From the NCBI RefSeq assembly GCF_005239225.2, contig NC_133289.1, positions 9,617,501-9,681,500 of the forward strand: DNA of 64,000 nt. Reading direction: 5' to 3'. This DNA comes from Populus alba. Taxonomy: Eukaryota; Streptophyta; Magnoliopsida; Malpighiales; Salicaceae. This document shows positions 25,962-37,290 of this stretch, in pieces. A program made the position numbers and the translations under genes. Position 1 is the stretch's first letter. Each line of letters starts with the position of its first letter. The notes under the pieces are model-generated. The model did not search any database, was not told the DNA's origin, and worked only from the letters and a program-made list of their open reading frames with translations.

Positions 25962-28900
25962 TCAGTAAAAGTATGGCAGTATTCTCCATGGAACAAGTCT
26001 CCGGTATTCCATCCACACTTCTTTGTACTTCTCTGCACAGCGAGCCTCGTCTCTCCTTTCTCTCCATATTAGAAGGATAAGAAGATAAATCGGGTAAAAG
26101 TATGGGACTGGAGAACTGCAAAAAGGTGAGCATTTTTTGTTGGAAGCTGTTTACTTCTGAATCATATTCTATAGAAATTCATATAAAGAAATTGGAAAAT
26201 TACCTTATTCCACAGGGCAGACTAAAGGATAGTGCCAACAACAGGTCACCCAGGTAATTACAATGCCTTGCGACCCCCCTTGAACACAAAAAACATAGCG
26301 TCAAGAAGATGCATGAGATGAACCATCATGGATGTTGTTGCCAGAACCCATGGAAAATGTGATGCTTCATGCCCACCCCACACCCAGATCCCTCAACAAC
26401 AGCAACAATGCAGTTGTAATCATAATCCATCAGTACAGGAGTTGATGCATGGCCTAAGTGGTAACTACACCTCTCCTCTGAAGAGAACATTGTAAGTTCA
26501 AATCTCCTCTCCCCCAAAGTATAAAAAGAGGAAAAAGAAATGAAAAAGGGAACAGTTATGTTGGCAATTCGAGATAATGAAGAAGATATCGATAACTACG
26601 ATCAAATTGAAATCTCACCAATAACCAGAAGCAAGCAGCTTCCCCCCAACAACCTTTGGCGGCTTACCCCATATTAGTGCTTTGGGATTCTTCTTGAAGA
26701 CATGCTTTTGCTTGTTAGCTCCTCTAAATACCAGATATCTGCCCAGTTTTATGCCGAACAACTGTAACTTTAGTTAATGATTTGAAAGAAGTCAAAAGGA
26801 AGTCACAAAAAGAGTGAACTACGCATTGCCAGAAATTTACCCAAGCAGGAAAACAAAGCAATTTGCTATAACAGCAGCAGTTGTCAACTCCACTTTGTTA
26901 CCCAAAAGCCACCAACCCTATAAACATTGACAATACACAAATTGAATGGTCTCCTTGGCTTTGCCATACCTTGTAAGTGGTAGTAGCAGGCTTAGTAAGT
27001 GCAATTTAGTTATTGAAGACAATGCCTCACAATAATAAAAAGTAACACTGATCTTGCAGGTGTTAAACATGCATCAAGTGGAAAGGCGAAACAAAAAAGA
27101 TGGGCCATAAGGCTAAAAGTGTTGTTTGTGTCTCACTATGAAAACAATAAAATAAGCACACATGAATTTAATGTCGTTCAGTTACCCCAACCAAATTAAT
27201 TTTCACTATGAAAAAGAGATCACAGCCACTGATCTTACATGCAAAAACAAAGACCTCACACACCCGCTCCCAAATCCAATACACCCAGCCAATCCCCCTC
27301 ACTTAGAAAATCCAACAATTTGGAGCTCCTCAAAACTACCAAACAATATATGTCTACGCACAAAATTTATCGATCAACTATTGCTAGGAGACCAAGCACC
27401 TCTATTGCTTCTACGACAAAAAGGATGCCTTCATGACCTGCAAAACTTCTCAAAGATGCTTGAAGTCACCAACAGAAAACTTCTCAAAATATGAGACTTC
27501 ATCTTCTCTTGGGCCAAATTTAATCCTTTTCATAACAAGAGTCTTCTACTCTAAGTCAAAGCCAACAATCTTTTACTACTATCTCTATTTTTAGAGGCAA
27601 CACCAAACTATTTCTTGTTGTATAAGAAATCTTACATTAAATAAGAAATCCATCCACAACAAAATAATCTTTTAATAAATAGGAAAACTAAAATATTGTT
27701 TAGAATAGGAATTCATACAAACCCCATCTTGGATCAAATTCCATCATGCATCACATCATCTTCAAGTTGAATTTCTTGCATCTTCAAATTTCATGATCAT
27801 CAACATACAAGCCATCAAAAAAATACAAATAAAATTTACTCTTTTGAAAACTTCTCAATATAATGATCATTAGCAATCATGTCTTCTTAAGGCTACAATG
27901 TCCGTTATCTTTAATTTCATGTTCCATATAAACTACACGCTCTAATACTAGTTGTCATGCAAGTTACTACAAAGCAATCATATAAGAATTTAAGCAACAA
28001 AACAATCATATAAGAATTTAAGCAACAAAACAATCATATATGAATTTAGCGTGGTTCCACTACACTTACTACTCAAATTAACTCTCACTATCAAAAACAG
28101 GATTATAGTCCCTGATCAAGCACTCGCACCCACTATCCAAATTTGATCACACCAGTGTAATATTTCTCACTACAACTATCTCCAAAAAGTCCCACATTTT
28201 GGAGCTCCTACAAAACAACTAAAATGCATACCATCATGCCAAAAAGGGCCAAACTACTTCTAAAAAGAGACCAAGCAACTGCTTCTATTACAAAAAGAAT
28301 ACCTCTGTTACTTGCAAAACTTCAGAAAGGTGCTTTAAAACGCAACACCTCAAAGCTTTTAAAAAAATCTTCCCATAACAAAAGTCTTTTACTCGTGGGC
28401 CAAAACCAACCTCATACAAGAGTCTACAGGCCTCTATTTATAGAAGCAAAACCCAACCATGTATCATATTACACAGAACCCGCATTAAACTAGAAAGCTC
28501 TCTACAATAAGAAATCATACTAAAAATGGGAATTTAATACAAATATCAATAAAGAACTTTAAGCAAAACAAACGACCTAGTTAAATAAAACCCATAATGC
28601 ACTTGTTGAATTCTTTACATCTAATAAATTATGAAGCATGTATACTAAAAGTGTAGGATGCACCTTTCAATTTTCAATCCCACAGCCGAGTGTGAGTTGG
28701 GCATATGACTTCCCTTTTTATAAAACATTCAATTTATTTTGCAAAAAACATAGCAGTACCTTTTGCCAGAACCTGGTCAATATGCAATAACCATCTATTG
28801 GTTGACACTACAGAGACTCTTGACTATAATGGGTTTGTTAGTCATCCATGAAAATGGAAATATAACATTTCATTATTAGCTTAAGGATTTGTCCAAAAAA

Positions 28901-31900
28901 CAGTGCTTGCAGTACAATAAGAAACAAACAAAGTTCTTTCACATAAATGTCAAGCTCACAGTCACTTGCCTGGATGCTGAAAGTAAAAGGAATCCAGACC
29001 AGGTCTCCAAACACCAACATGAAGCCCAGTCTCTCAGCAATTATGTCCCACCTGTAAAACAAAATAGGTTAGTATGTGAACGCCAATTAAAGAACCTTAA
29101 AATTATAACCTAAAATTGAATTTAATAACAAGGAAACTTTTGGGTTCTGTAACTTTTAGTGCTTCAATAAGAAAGGGCAAGTTTATGGATACATCTTTGC
29201 TTTATTTCATTGTATAATTCACATGAATAGTCCCTAAAATCCTCATTTCTGTCAAGTGTCAGGAATTAGTGATGTAAATTTCTGGGTAAAAATTTCTTAT
29301 GCTCCCATTTGTAGGATTACCATTCAGATGGTGATGACCCAACTAGACTTGCATATGCTATGTTCTCATATGATGAGATCATGAATCTCTAATGATTTGA
29401 AAGAACAAATGTGTGGTGTTTGTTAGGAAACAAGTGCATTAAGTGTGGCTGCTGACCCAAAGTCTGATTGTCACAGTATGCATGCAATCAAGTTCCATTG
29501 AATATTACAAAGAATTTTAGACAAGAAGAGAATTTTAGAGCAAATTACAAGGTGCAAAAGGTATTGGAAACAGTGAAAAGAAATCTTAGTCAAAGCAATG
29601 AACCCTGTGCTAGCATTTGAAAGGAATTAAGTCAAGAATCTGGTGAAGAGCAGCATGAAGCAAAGCAACAAGTAAATTTCAGATTTAGCAACACTACATG
29701 CAGAGGAGCAGGACCAACTGGCAGGCATTGCAAGACAAGTTGATGAATTCAATGAAGATGATAAAGCAATAGATTTTGTACCGAAAAAAATCAAAGCATC
29801 ACAAATTGCATAGTTTAAAGAAGAGGACAATCAGATCAACTTCATCATTCCTTCAAATTCAGTATTATAGTTGAGAAGACTATTTGCCAACACAAATACT
29901 ATTAGAGGCCAAACACTTGCGTATCTTCCTAGAAATTAAAAACGACCAAGAAAGAATTCATAACCTTCAGGTTATGCTACAAGGTGATATTAGTCAGGTG
30001 CAGCTTTTTAGAAAGTCTGTTCTACCAACCACATATTCTTGAAAGACATAAATCTAGCAGTTCTTCACAAACTTTCCCTGAGTTTTAGCTTTCACTTTGG
30101 AAACTTTGAAGTTTTAATCCAACAGATAATTTAAGAAGTATGAGATAGAACTCAAATATCAGTTGGGACATAAGTATGGCTTCTTGGAATTTACCTAACC
30201 TTTGCCTAAAACTCATCCCGAATTACTTAACGGTATCTGCATATAATAGTCACGAACTGATATTCATAAAACAGAAGTAGCATTAATTGGTCGGAACTTT
30301 CTTATCAATGAAAATTTTTATGTCAGGGTCTGTATGATAGCTATCTTCACATACCAATATTCACAACTAGGATTCATTTTAACATTTAAGGGGGACTAAA
30401 GTTAGCCATATTTTAGAAATTCTTACAAGGGACTTTGGCTTAGGCCTGGTTGAAGAGCTAACTGCTCAGTGCTCGAGTCAATCAACTAGATTTCCAAATC
30501 ATTTTCTCTGTTTCTTTGTTTTGATACATCAACTAGAGCTCCCTATTGTTCTACTTTTACATATGCCTTTCAGATTTCATATAAGTTGAGTTTGTATAGC
30601 AGAACAACTCGGTTAATAATGAGTGATAAAGTTATGGCCCCCTTGCACTAAAAGTCCTGTTTTCTCTCCTTCCCTTGCCCTTTTTTTCTCTCTCCTGTTG
30701 ATAAACAAGCTTGAACTGAAGTCTTCCAATCTGAGCACAAAACTCGAACTGGAAACCACAATCAAGCTTTGTCATTCCTATTTACCAGTTTTCTGCTGGT
30801 TTACAAGTACAAAGAGAAAAGAAAGAGTATTTGAAACAATTTCTGCAACAGAGGCACAGGTCATGTACTTACGTGGAGGTCATGTACTCCTCATAAAAGA
30901 AGTAGTCCAGGATGTATATCTGAAAGCAGGATGTAGACAGAAATGACATTCAGCATCCAATTTGATGTGGACGAGAGATGAGAATAAAATCATGTACTCC
31001 CAAGAATTGCTAAATTACCAGACAGAATATTTGGTAGAGGATCATCGAATGGCTCAAGGTGGCGCCCTGAATAGCTTTTGCTAGAACTGATAGATTGATA
31101 AATAACCATCCCATCATTCCAGATCTAACAAAGAAGAATCTACAGAAGAGAACCACCATTGTTAGTCCATAATTATGTCATCTCTTTACTAATAACATCA
31201 AAATTTCAAGACGCAAACAATGATTTGCACATATGTTAAACCATCTTATCTATGTTGTTAACAGCTGCAAACAAAACCTACAGACCTAATAGGAACAAAG
31301 AACATCCATGCTATTACTGCATTAAATGAGACAGTAAAACAAAGAAAAGTACCAAGTACAGTAACAGATATAGCAACATAAAGTTTGATATCAAGATTAA
31401 AATCCAAAAGACTATCATCATATGATTGCTGAATTGCATGAGCACTGATTAAGATTCTTATCAGGTTCCACAAAAGAAAAGGCCTACAATTTAAGACAGG
31501 ATCACATACTTGAGGTCAATGCCCAAAAAAGAAGGATTGAGCTGTATTCCAAACCACCTATTGAATGACAAAAAGGGCAATAACATTAACATAATAGATC
31601 AAAAAAGTATTCCATCAGGGAAGCTAAAAGATACACAGGAGATGAACCTTTTATTTTCACAGACAATATGCTGAAAATGTATTGAAGATATCATCAAAAG
31701 TTAATTAAGTAGGCACAGCAGGAGCTGCCACAATGAAGACAAAATTCAATGATGCAAAGGTTGGTTGAGGGAACAAGAAATTTTATGCTCGAGAATCAAT
31801 TCCTTGTGCTCATTATTAACAAATAGGTTAGGTAGAAACAATGGTGGTAAATTGAGCAGTCCCATTAATCTTAACTTGTTGACCAAAGGTTGACATATAA

Positions 31901-33801
31901 AAGCCAGAATTGAATTTGATGTTATTATTATAAAAATCAAAACCCCCTTTATCAGCCACATTTTGTGTTGCATCGGATGACAGAACCAGGCAGCAGTGAG
32001 ATTATCTAATCATGGATTCTGTTGCTGTGTAAGATAGTAATATTAGGACTAAGCCTGCCTCTTCAAAGTTTACTCTTCCTCATTCATATTCACAATTATG
32101 TGCAGTAAACTAAAAAAAAATGAAGATCTTCTGTTAACTACAGGTAGGAAACAAAACACGAAAAAAAAGGACCCTGAAGTCATTCGTATAATAAATTTGA
32201 TCAAATCCTGCTACTCAAATTGGAATCTCTTGGATCGAGTTAATCTTCTGGAGTACCAGTCATGTATTAGGTTTCCTGTAACACAAGGCTTAAGGGAAGA
32301 ACTCTGATTTCGTGATTTGCTACCAGCAGCATAGAGTGCTAACGTCACCTAAAATGAAAACAGAGAGTTAGAGGAACAATTAGAAAGCAGCAAAAATTGT
32401 TACTTCGAAAATAAAGAAAAGGTAATGAGCAGCAACTATAATTCTGTCAATAGCAAGGTATGGTTCATGCTGAAGCATCCAAAAACTAATCACTAGAACA
32501 CATTGAGCTTGAGTTGGCACGTGCACTTCTTTTAGTTTGATTGGACAACAGAGTGTGCATTTTTTTAGTCTGGTGGAAAATATATTAAGGAAAATTTGGA
32601 GGCTTGAAGATAAAAAGGCCAAGGAGTATTACAATTAGTAATGGACAACAATGACAGTGCATAACCAAAGCATTTCATATGGATAAAGATTTTCTGTTTC
32701 AGCATAATGATTGAATAATTAATGTATGTCTGCCTTTAATGATAACATACGATCTAGTCTCATGGGGTTGAACTCAATAAGCCAAAAGATGGCACTACCC
32801 TCCTAACCACCTGCTTTTCTGAATCAAAATCTCTCTCTTTTTTTTTCCTGAAACGGCTTCTTTAGAAATCAATAGGTGTAGAGAATTGCCCACATCACGT
32901 CACATCATTCTGGTATCAAACATTGACCACTGTTTGCATTTGAGAAGTAGATCATGGTCATTATCTATGCATGGTAGAGACAGTACCGCATGAAGCTCGA
33001 CAATTTGAGAATTGAGAACAAAGTTGAAAAGTAGGAGACAAGTTCAGCAATGCTTAAACATTTCTAATTCATGATGTATGTCGACCTGCGAAACCCTTTC
33101 ATATGAAAAAAAGGAAGAAAAGCTAGACTTGCACTCAAGAATATTAAAATGGATATTCGTTTATACCCTGAAAGCTTGAAAACTAGAAATCGAATTAAAA
33201 TATAACTTACAAGAAAACTGAAAATGAATGTTGCCGATAGGAGCTCGAGTCCTCTCTCTGATATCACCTGCACACATTATTTGAACATTAACCAACTATT
33301 AAGTGGAGTCAAAATAGAGCAAGAAAATGTGAGTGTACATTTAAAAACAAATGGCAAAGTTAAGAAAAGAAAGGGAAAATAGAGCTAAACAACGCACAGT
33401 AAGTGATAAAAGTTCCATCTTAGCACCAACACCAAGAAGTAGAACCAGCAACAGCATTGAGAACAGCCCTGTAGAAGAAAAGACACAAAAAATGAGCCCA
33501 TTTCGACGAAGAAGGAATATAGAGCAAACGAAAAAAAAATTGTGGACAAGAAACGACCATTGCAACGATAATGGAGACGAGAGCCGTCTTGTAAAGTGAC
33601 ACCGGGAACCAGTTTGGCAGGGAGTACAGATCCAGCAATAGCGAGGTAAGTGAAGAATGTTACAAGTATACCAACCTATACATCAAATCAAATCCATTTT
33701 ATTAAAGCCGGAACAAGATTCCATGACAAAATGATAAAGAAAAGAACCAGTTTACTTACAGATTTCCAAGAGGGAATTACAAGAAGATAGTCCAGATCCA
33801 T
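25962..33801 (-). CDS. FK: Delta(14)-sterol reductase (FACKEL type)
   Basis: NADPH-dependent reductase of the endoplasmic reticulum membrane that removes the C14 double bond after 14-demethylation in sterol and brassinosteroid-precursor synthesis. Thirteen exons join in frame to 368 codons including stop (367 aa, close to the known plant length): 33801-33760, 33675-33558, 33468-33398, 33267-33211, 32348-32257, 31557-31510, 31139-31019, 30919-30873, 29051-28970, 26917-26841, 26738-26619, 26278-26204, 26115-25962. Family motifs: RGLELLSATF, WWFGIQLNP, EEYMTSTWDIIAERLGF, FRGANKQKHVFKKNP, GYWGVARHCNYLGDL (about 289-303) and the C-terminal ERRDEARCAEKY...VPWRILPYFY. Multiple hydrophobic membrane segments are evident. 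The FRGANKQKH wording and C-terminus separate it from 7-dehydrocholesterol reductase (DWF5). The ninth intron uses a GC donor and is about 2 kb because of repeat insertions. Start chosen as the only ATG before the first splice site (MDLDYLLVIPSWKS). Confidence 0.93.
26440..26535 (+). mobile_element. Possible short tRNA-derived SINE remnant in a sterol reductase intron
   Basis: Within intron 11 of the sterol reductase gene, 'atggcctaagtggtaac' resembles an RNA polymerase III A box and 'gtaagttcaaatctc' a B box, at about the spacing of a tRNA. An A-rich stretch follows. No convincing target-site duplication was found, so this may be a truncated SINE head or chance. Confidence 0.4.
27160..28515 (-). 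mobile_element. Pair of diverged LTR-like direct repeats in a sterol reductase intron
   Basis: Two related segments, about 27,160-27,680 and 28,045-28,515, share an ordered series of phrases: 'tttggagctcct', 'gagaccaagca', 'attgcttcta' or 'actgcttcta', 'cataaca.gagtctt' and 'tctattt.tagaggc'. On the minus strand the right copy has TATAAATAGAG, like a promoter. They are separated by about 360 bp with no visible coding region, as in a small non-autonomous LTR element (TRIM-like). They sit in the GC-donor intron (26,918-28,969) of the sterol reductase gene. Divergence is high, so borders are approximate. Confidence 0.5.
27975..28049. repeat. Tandem repeat, 28-bp unit in nearly three copies
   Basis: The unit 'caatcatataagaatttaag' plus 'caacaaaa' starts at 27,975, 28,003 and 28,031, the last copy being incomplete and slightly changed ('tatatgaattta'). 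It lies between the two LTR-like repeats in the sterol reductase intron. Confidence 0.85.
28918..28969 (-). other. GC donor of sterol reductase intron 9
   Basis: The exon ends TTCAGCATCCAG at 28,970 and the intron begins GCAAGTGA. CAG|GCAAGT is the strong consensus of GC-AG introns. The acceptor is TATAG before GGTTGGTGG at 26,917, and the joined frame gives SIQGWWLL, as conserved in the family. No GT donor in frame lies nearby. Confidence 0.85.
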
Positions 33802-34080
33802 TTGGAAATGGGTCTCTCTGTCTAGGGCAGCTTTTTTCCTCTTTGCTCTTGCTCACTCCCAGACTCTCACTGCTTGTGGAAGTGGGAGTGGGGCCGCTCA
33901 AAAAAAAATAAAAAAGATTGGAACACATGCCATGCCTGCTGGAGGCTGGTTGGTGACGTGTTCGTTGTCTTTCAATTTGCTGTGTCATGGCCTATTGCCT
34001 ATGCTCTGATCCCGGTTTGAGTCAAGTTGAATTGAAGATTCGGGAGTATTTGTTTTTGTCGAATCTGCTTTACAAAAGTG
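33802..34080 (-). other. Presumed 5' leader and promoter of the sterol reductase gene
   Basis: A G/C-richer stretch upstream of the start codon, with C/T-rich segments on the minus strand, before the composition drops into AT-rich DNA beyond about 34,080. A 78-codon open frame crossing exon 1 is in another frame and is not the gene. Confidence 0.4.
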
Positions 34081-34480
34081 TTTTTTTATATTATTTTTAA
34101 TTTGATGAGCAATGTCTTTTCAAGTATTTTTTATTCAGTAAATCTGATCCCTTAAAAAAAAAAATTAATAACTTTGATTAAATAATATTTTTCATTAATC
34201 ATGATTTGAAATTGATTTGGTAAATACTAATTCATTAAATTTATAAGATAATACATTTTAAAAAACACACAAGTCCAACTTTATATATAAATTAATAATC
34301 TTTTTATAAGTCAAAATTATATATACACTCATAACTCAATTAAAAGACCTTTATAAAACATTAAGTCCAATATTATATGTTTCCTTTTGAAATTTATATC
34401 TTTTTTGGATCTCATCTTTAATTTTTTCCAATGTGTTAAAAAAACCTAGCATGGTGTTCTTGTATTACAAGAAAAAAAAA
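34080..34480. other. AT-rich intergenic DNA
   Basis: I see no gene, RNA or bounded repeat here. Confidence 0.5.
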
Positions 34481-34699
34481 ATATAATGTATCAGTTGTTT
34501 TAAGTGCATATTTACACAAGATAAATTCTGGTATATAATTATTATCTTCAACTTTATCTTCTTTGTTGTTCCTCATGAAGTTATTATTATTTTTCTTGTC
34601 ACTTAGTAACTTTAAAGGTGCCTTATTTTTTTATTAGTAATTCAAAAGGTACTCAACATCATTGTATCATAATACTTCAACTTTTTTTTTTTATTATTA

Positions 34700-35904
34700 A
34701 AGTATGCAATTGTTGAACACCTTTATCATATGGGTGTTGATCCAAATTCTCTAAAGTCACGTTATCCATGAACCTAATTTTACAATGTCGAAAAAATTTG
34801 TAATTGTACTTCCTTGAACATCTATAGTCAAGCCAGTATTGCAAGATTCATTAAATCTAAAACATTTATTTTTTTAGATTTGAGATCCCAGTTCCATATC
34901 CCTCTAAAAGATTTTAATAAAGTCAACGATGATAAAGTATCTTGAAAGCTCATATGATCCCCACATCATAAGGATAAATCATTGATGTTGTGTTGGGTGG
35001 CAAGAAAAAACAATTCAATATTTCAAACCTTAAGCAATTTTTGGATGAGGGAGACAATTACCAACAAGCAAAATAAATTTTCTATCATCCATTTTTCCAT
35101 CAAGTTGTTGAACATATTCTTTAAATAAAGTCTTGATCATCAATGCTCGTTTGTTGGTATAATACTCGCAGTTCGTACCATTTAAGTTCATATTTTTAGA
35201 ACATTATGTCTTGACATACTTGATAATAAATCATCAAGGAATTTTCTTATAACCACCATCGTTATAGAAAATAATAATTGTAAATCTTTTCTTGTGTTGT
35301 TTCTTACCTTTAAGTTGCTTTGTTATAAGAGAATGATATGGTTGTAGCCTATAAAACAATCATGTTTCATCTATATTAAAAACATATTTTATGAGAAATT
35401 GATCTAGTTATTCTATTATAGATTGAAAATTGCTCTCCATAAACTTTATATAAACCAATCCACTTTCTCTAAAATGACAATACACTTAATGTCATATCTT
35501 GATTTGAAGCCCTTGAGCTATTTCTAAGAAAAATAAAATTTTGGTGTATTTATAATGTACATATTTTCATAAGTTTACTTTTCATCTTCGTGATTAATTA
35601 TTTAGTCATATTACATGTTTTTGGCATTGAAAAAAAAAAACACTTATAGAAAACCTTCCATGACTTTAGGGATTTTACAATTTTATGTTGTTTGGCATCA
35701 CATTTTTTAACATTAACTAATACATACTTTGATAACATTTTGATTGTATTTGATATTGTTGTTTTGCAAGTTAAACATTTCTAACATTCATTGTTGCAAT
35801 TACTTTTAGGTTCAAGTTGGATCTTTTATGTTGTACTCACACGAAGCTACAAAAATTTCATCTAATATTGTTTGTTTCTTTATATATTTAAGATGAGAAG
35901 ACAT
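34700..35904 (-). pseudogene. Decayed pogo/Tigger-like DDE transposase (CENP-B type)
   Basis: Read on the minus strand from ATG 35,904, translated segments interrupted by many stops and frameshifts resemble plant Tigger/CENP-B-like transposases. A FNIDET segment followed by LFYRLQPYHSLITKQLKGKK lies near 35,375-35,290; a segment FKEYVQQLDGKMDD then FILLVGNCLPHP near 35,130-35,040 corresponds to the second catalytic block (normally an Asp where Gly is here); and a degraded PPNT-like block follows near 35,000. The start MSSHLKYIKKQT fits a DNA-binding helix-turn-helix N-terminus. Clearly non-functional. I did not find the terminal inverted repeats. Confidence 0.65.
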
Positions 35905-36627
35905 TGTGTTTAATTTTATTGTTTATGATAAGATATGTGTTTTATAAAAGTATTTGTTTGACTTAATATTCATGAAGTATATTAATTAAGTATATATCAA
36001 ATATCATTGTAGTTTGTTGTAGATAATGGTAGATACATGACTTCTATTTAATAAAACCAAATACATTCATGAACTTATTTTGGTATATAGAACAACGATA
36101 ACTCATAATTCAATAATTAGATAATATTTGTATAAATAAAATACACAATAAATGTGTCAAGTCAATGTTTTGAAAAAAAAAATACCTTAATAAATTAATT
36201 TTTTTATCAATTAATGTATAAATTAATAAAATTATTGATTTATTGATTAAATAATATGTTGATTAAGTAATAAATTTTCATGGTTCTAAGAGTATTACTT
36301 TACAAAGATTTAACTAATAATAAAAAGAAAATACTATTTTTTCCCCATCACTTTTAGTTTCATCATATTTATGTTTATTTTTTATTTTTATTAATTTTAA
36401 ACTACACATGTCATAAATTTACAAAGTTACCAATATTTATCTAATTACTCATCAATTTTAATAAAAGAATATGTACCAAATGACATTTGTGTGAAAAAAG
36501 AATAAATGAATATTTAAATATAAAATTACGAGCACAAAAACCTTTAATAGAATCAAATGGACATTGTTGATTAGTTAGTTATTTTATGGATCAATTATGT
36601 TACTCGTACTTCATTTTTTCTTTATAG
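35905..36627. other. AT-rich intergenic DNA
   Basis: I see no gene or repeat with clear borders. The left part may belong to the 5' end of the decayed transposon. Confidence 0.45.
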
Positions 36628-37290
36628 TAATGAGAAACTACAACTACAAACTTAATCCAAGGTGAATAAAGGTATCCATCTCATGAATCAAACGAATTGT
36701 TCCAAATATTTGTCAAGTAAAAAAGCATAAAGGTAAAAAGAAAGTAAATAGACTAGAATTTTAAAAAAAGCTTGTAAATAAAGTGATACAAAAAAAAACA
36801 ACAATAAATTACATAAGGATGATAAATTGCAGAAAGAAAGTTGTATATTTAGGGCTTGCTATCCTTCCTGATAACTAGATGATCTATTTATATTATTATA
36901 GCATTTTAATTTTATATAAATATCCAATTCAAGTCATTTACATATTGTCTATATAAATATCTAATAATGAGAAACTACAACTACAAACTTAATCCAAGGT
37001 GAATAAAGGTATTCAGCTCATGAATCAAACGAATTGTTCCAAATATTTGTCAAGTAAAAAAGCATAAAGGTAAAAAGAAAGTAAATAAACTAGAATTTAA
37101 AGAAAGCTTGTAAATAAAGTGATAAAAAAAACAATAATAAATTACATAAGGATGATAAATTGCAGAAAGAAAGTTGTATATTTAGGGCTTGCTATCCTTC
37201 CCGATAACTAGATGATCTATTTATATTATTATAGTGTTTGAATTTTATATAAATATCTAATTCAAGTCATTTACATATTGTCTATATAAA
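36628..37290. repeat. Tandem direct duplication of about 335 bp, two copies
   Basis: Copy 1 starts at 36,628 and copy 2 at 36,965. Both read from 'taatgagaaactacaactac' through 'aatcaaacgaattgttcc' and 'gggcttgctatccttcc' to 'catattgtctatata'. They differ by only a handful of substitutions and small indels in A runs, so the duplication is recent compared with its surroundings. No coding frame spans it. Confidence 0.93.
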
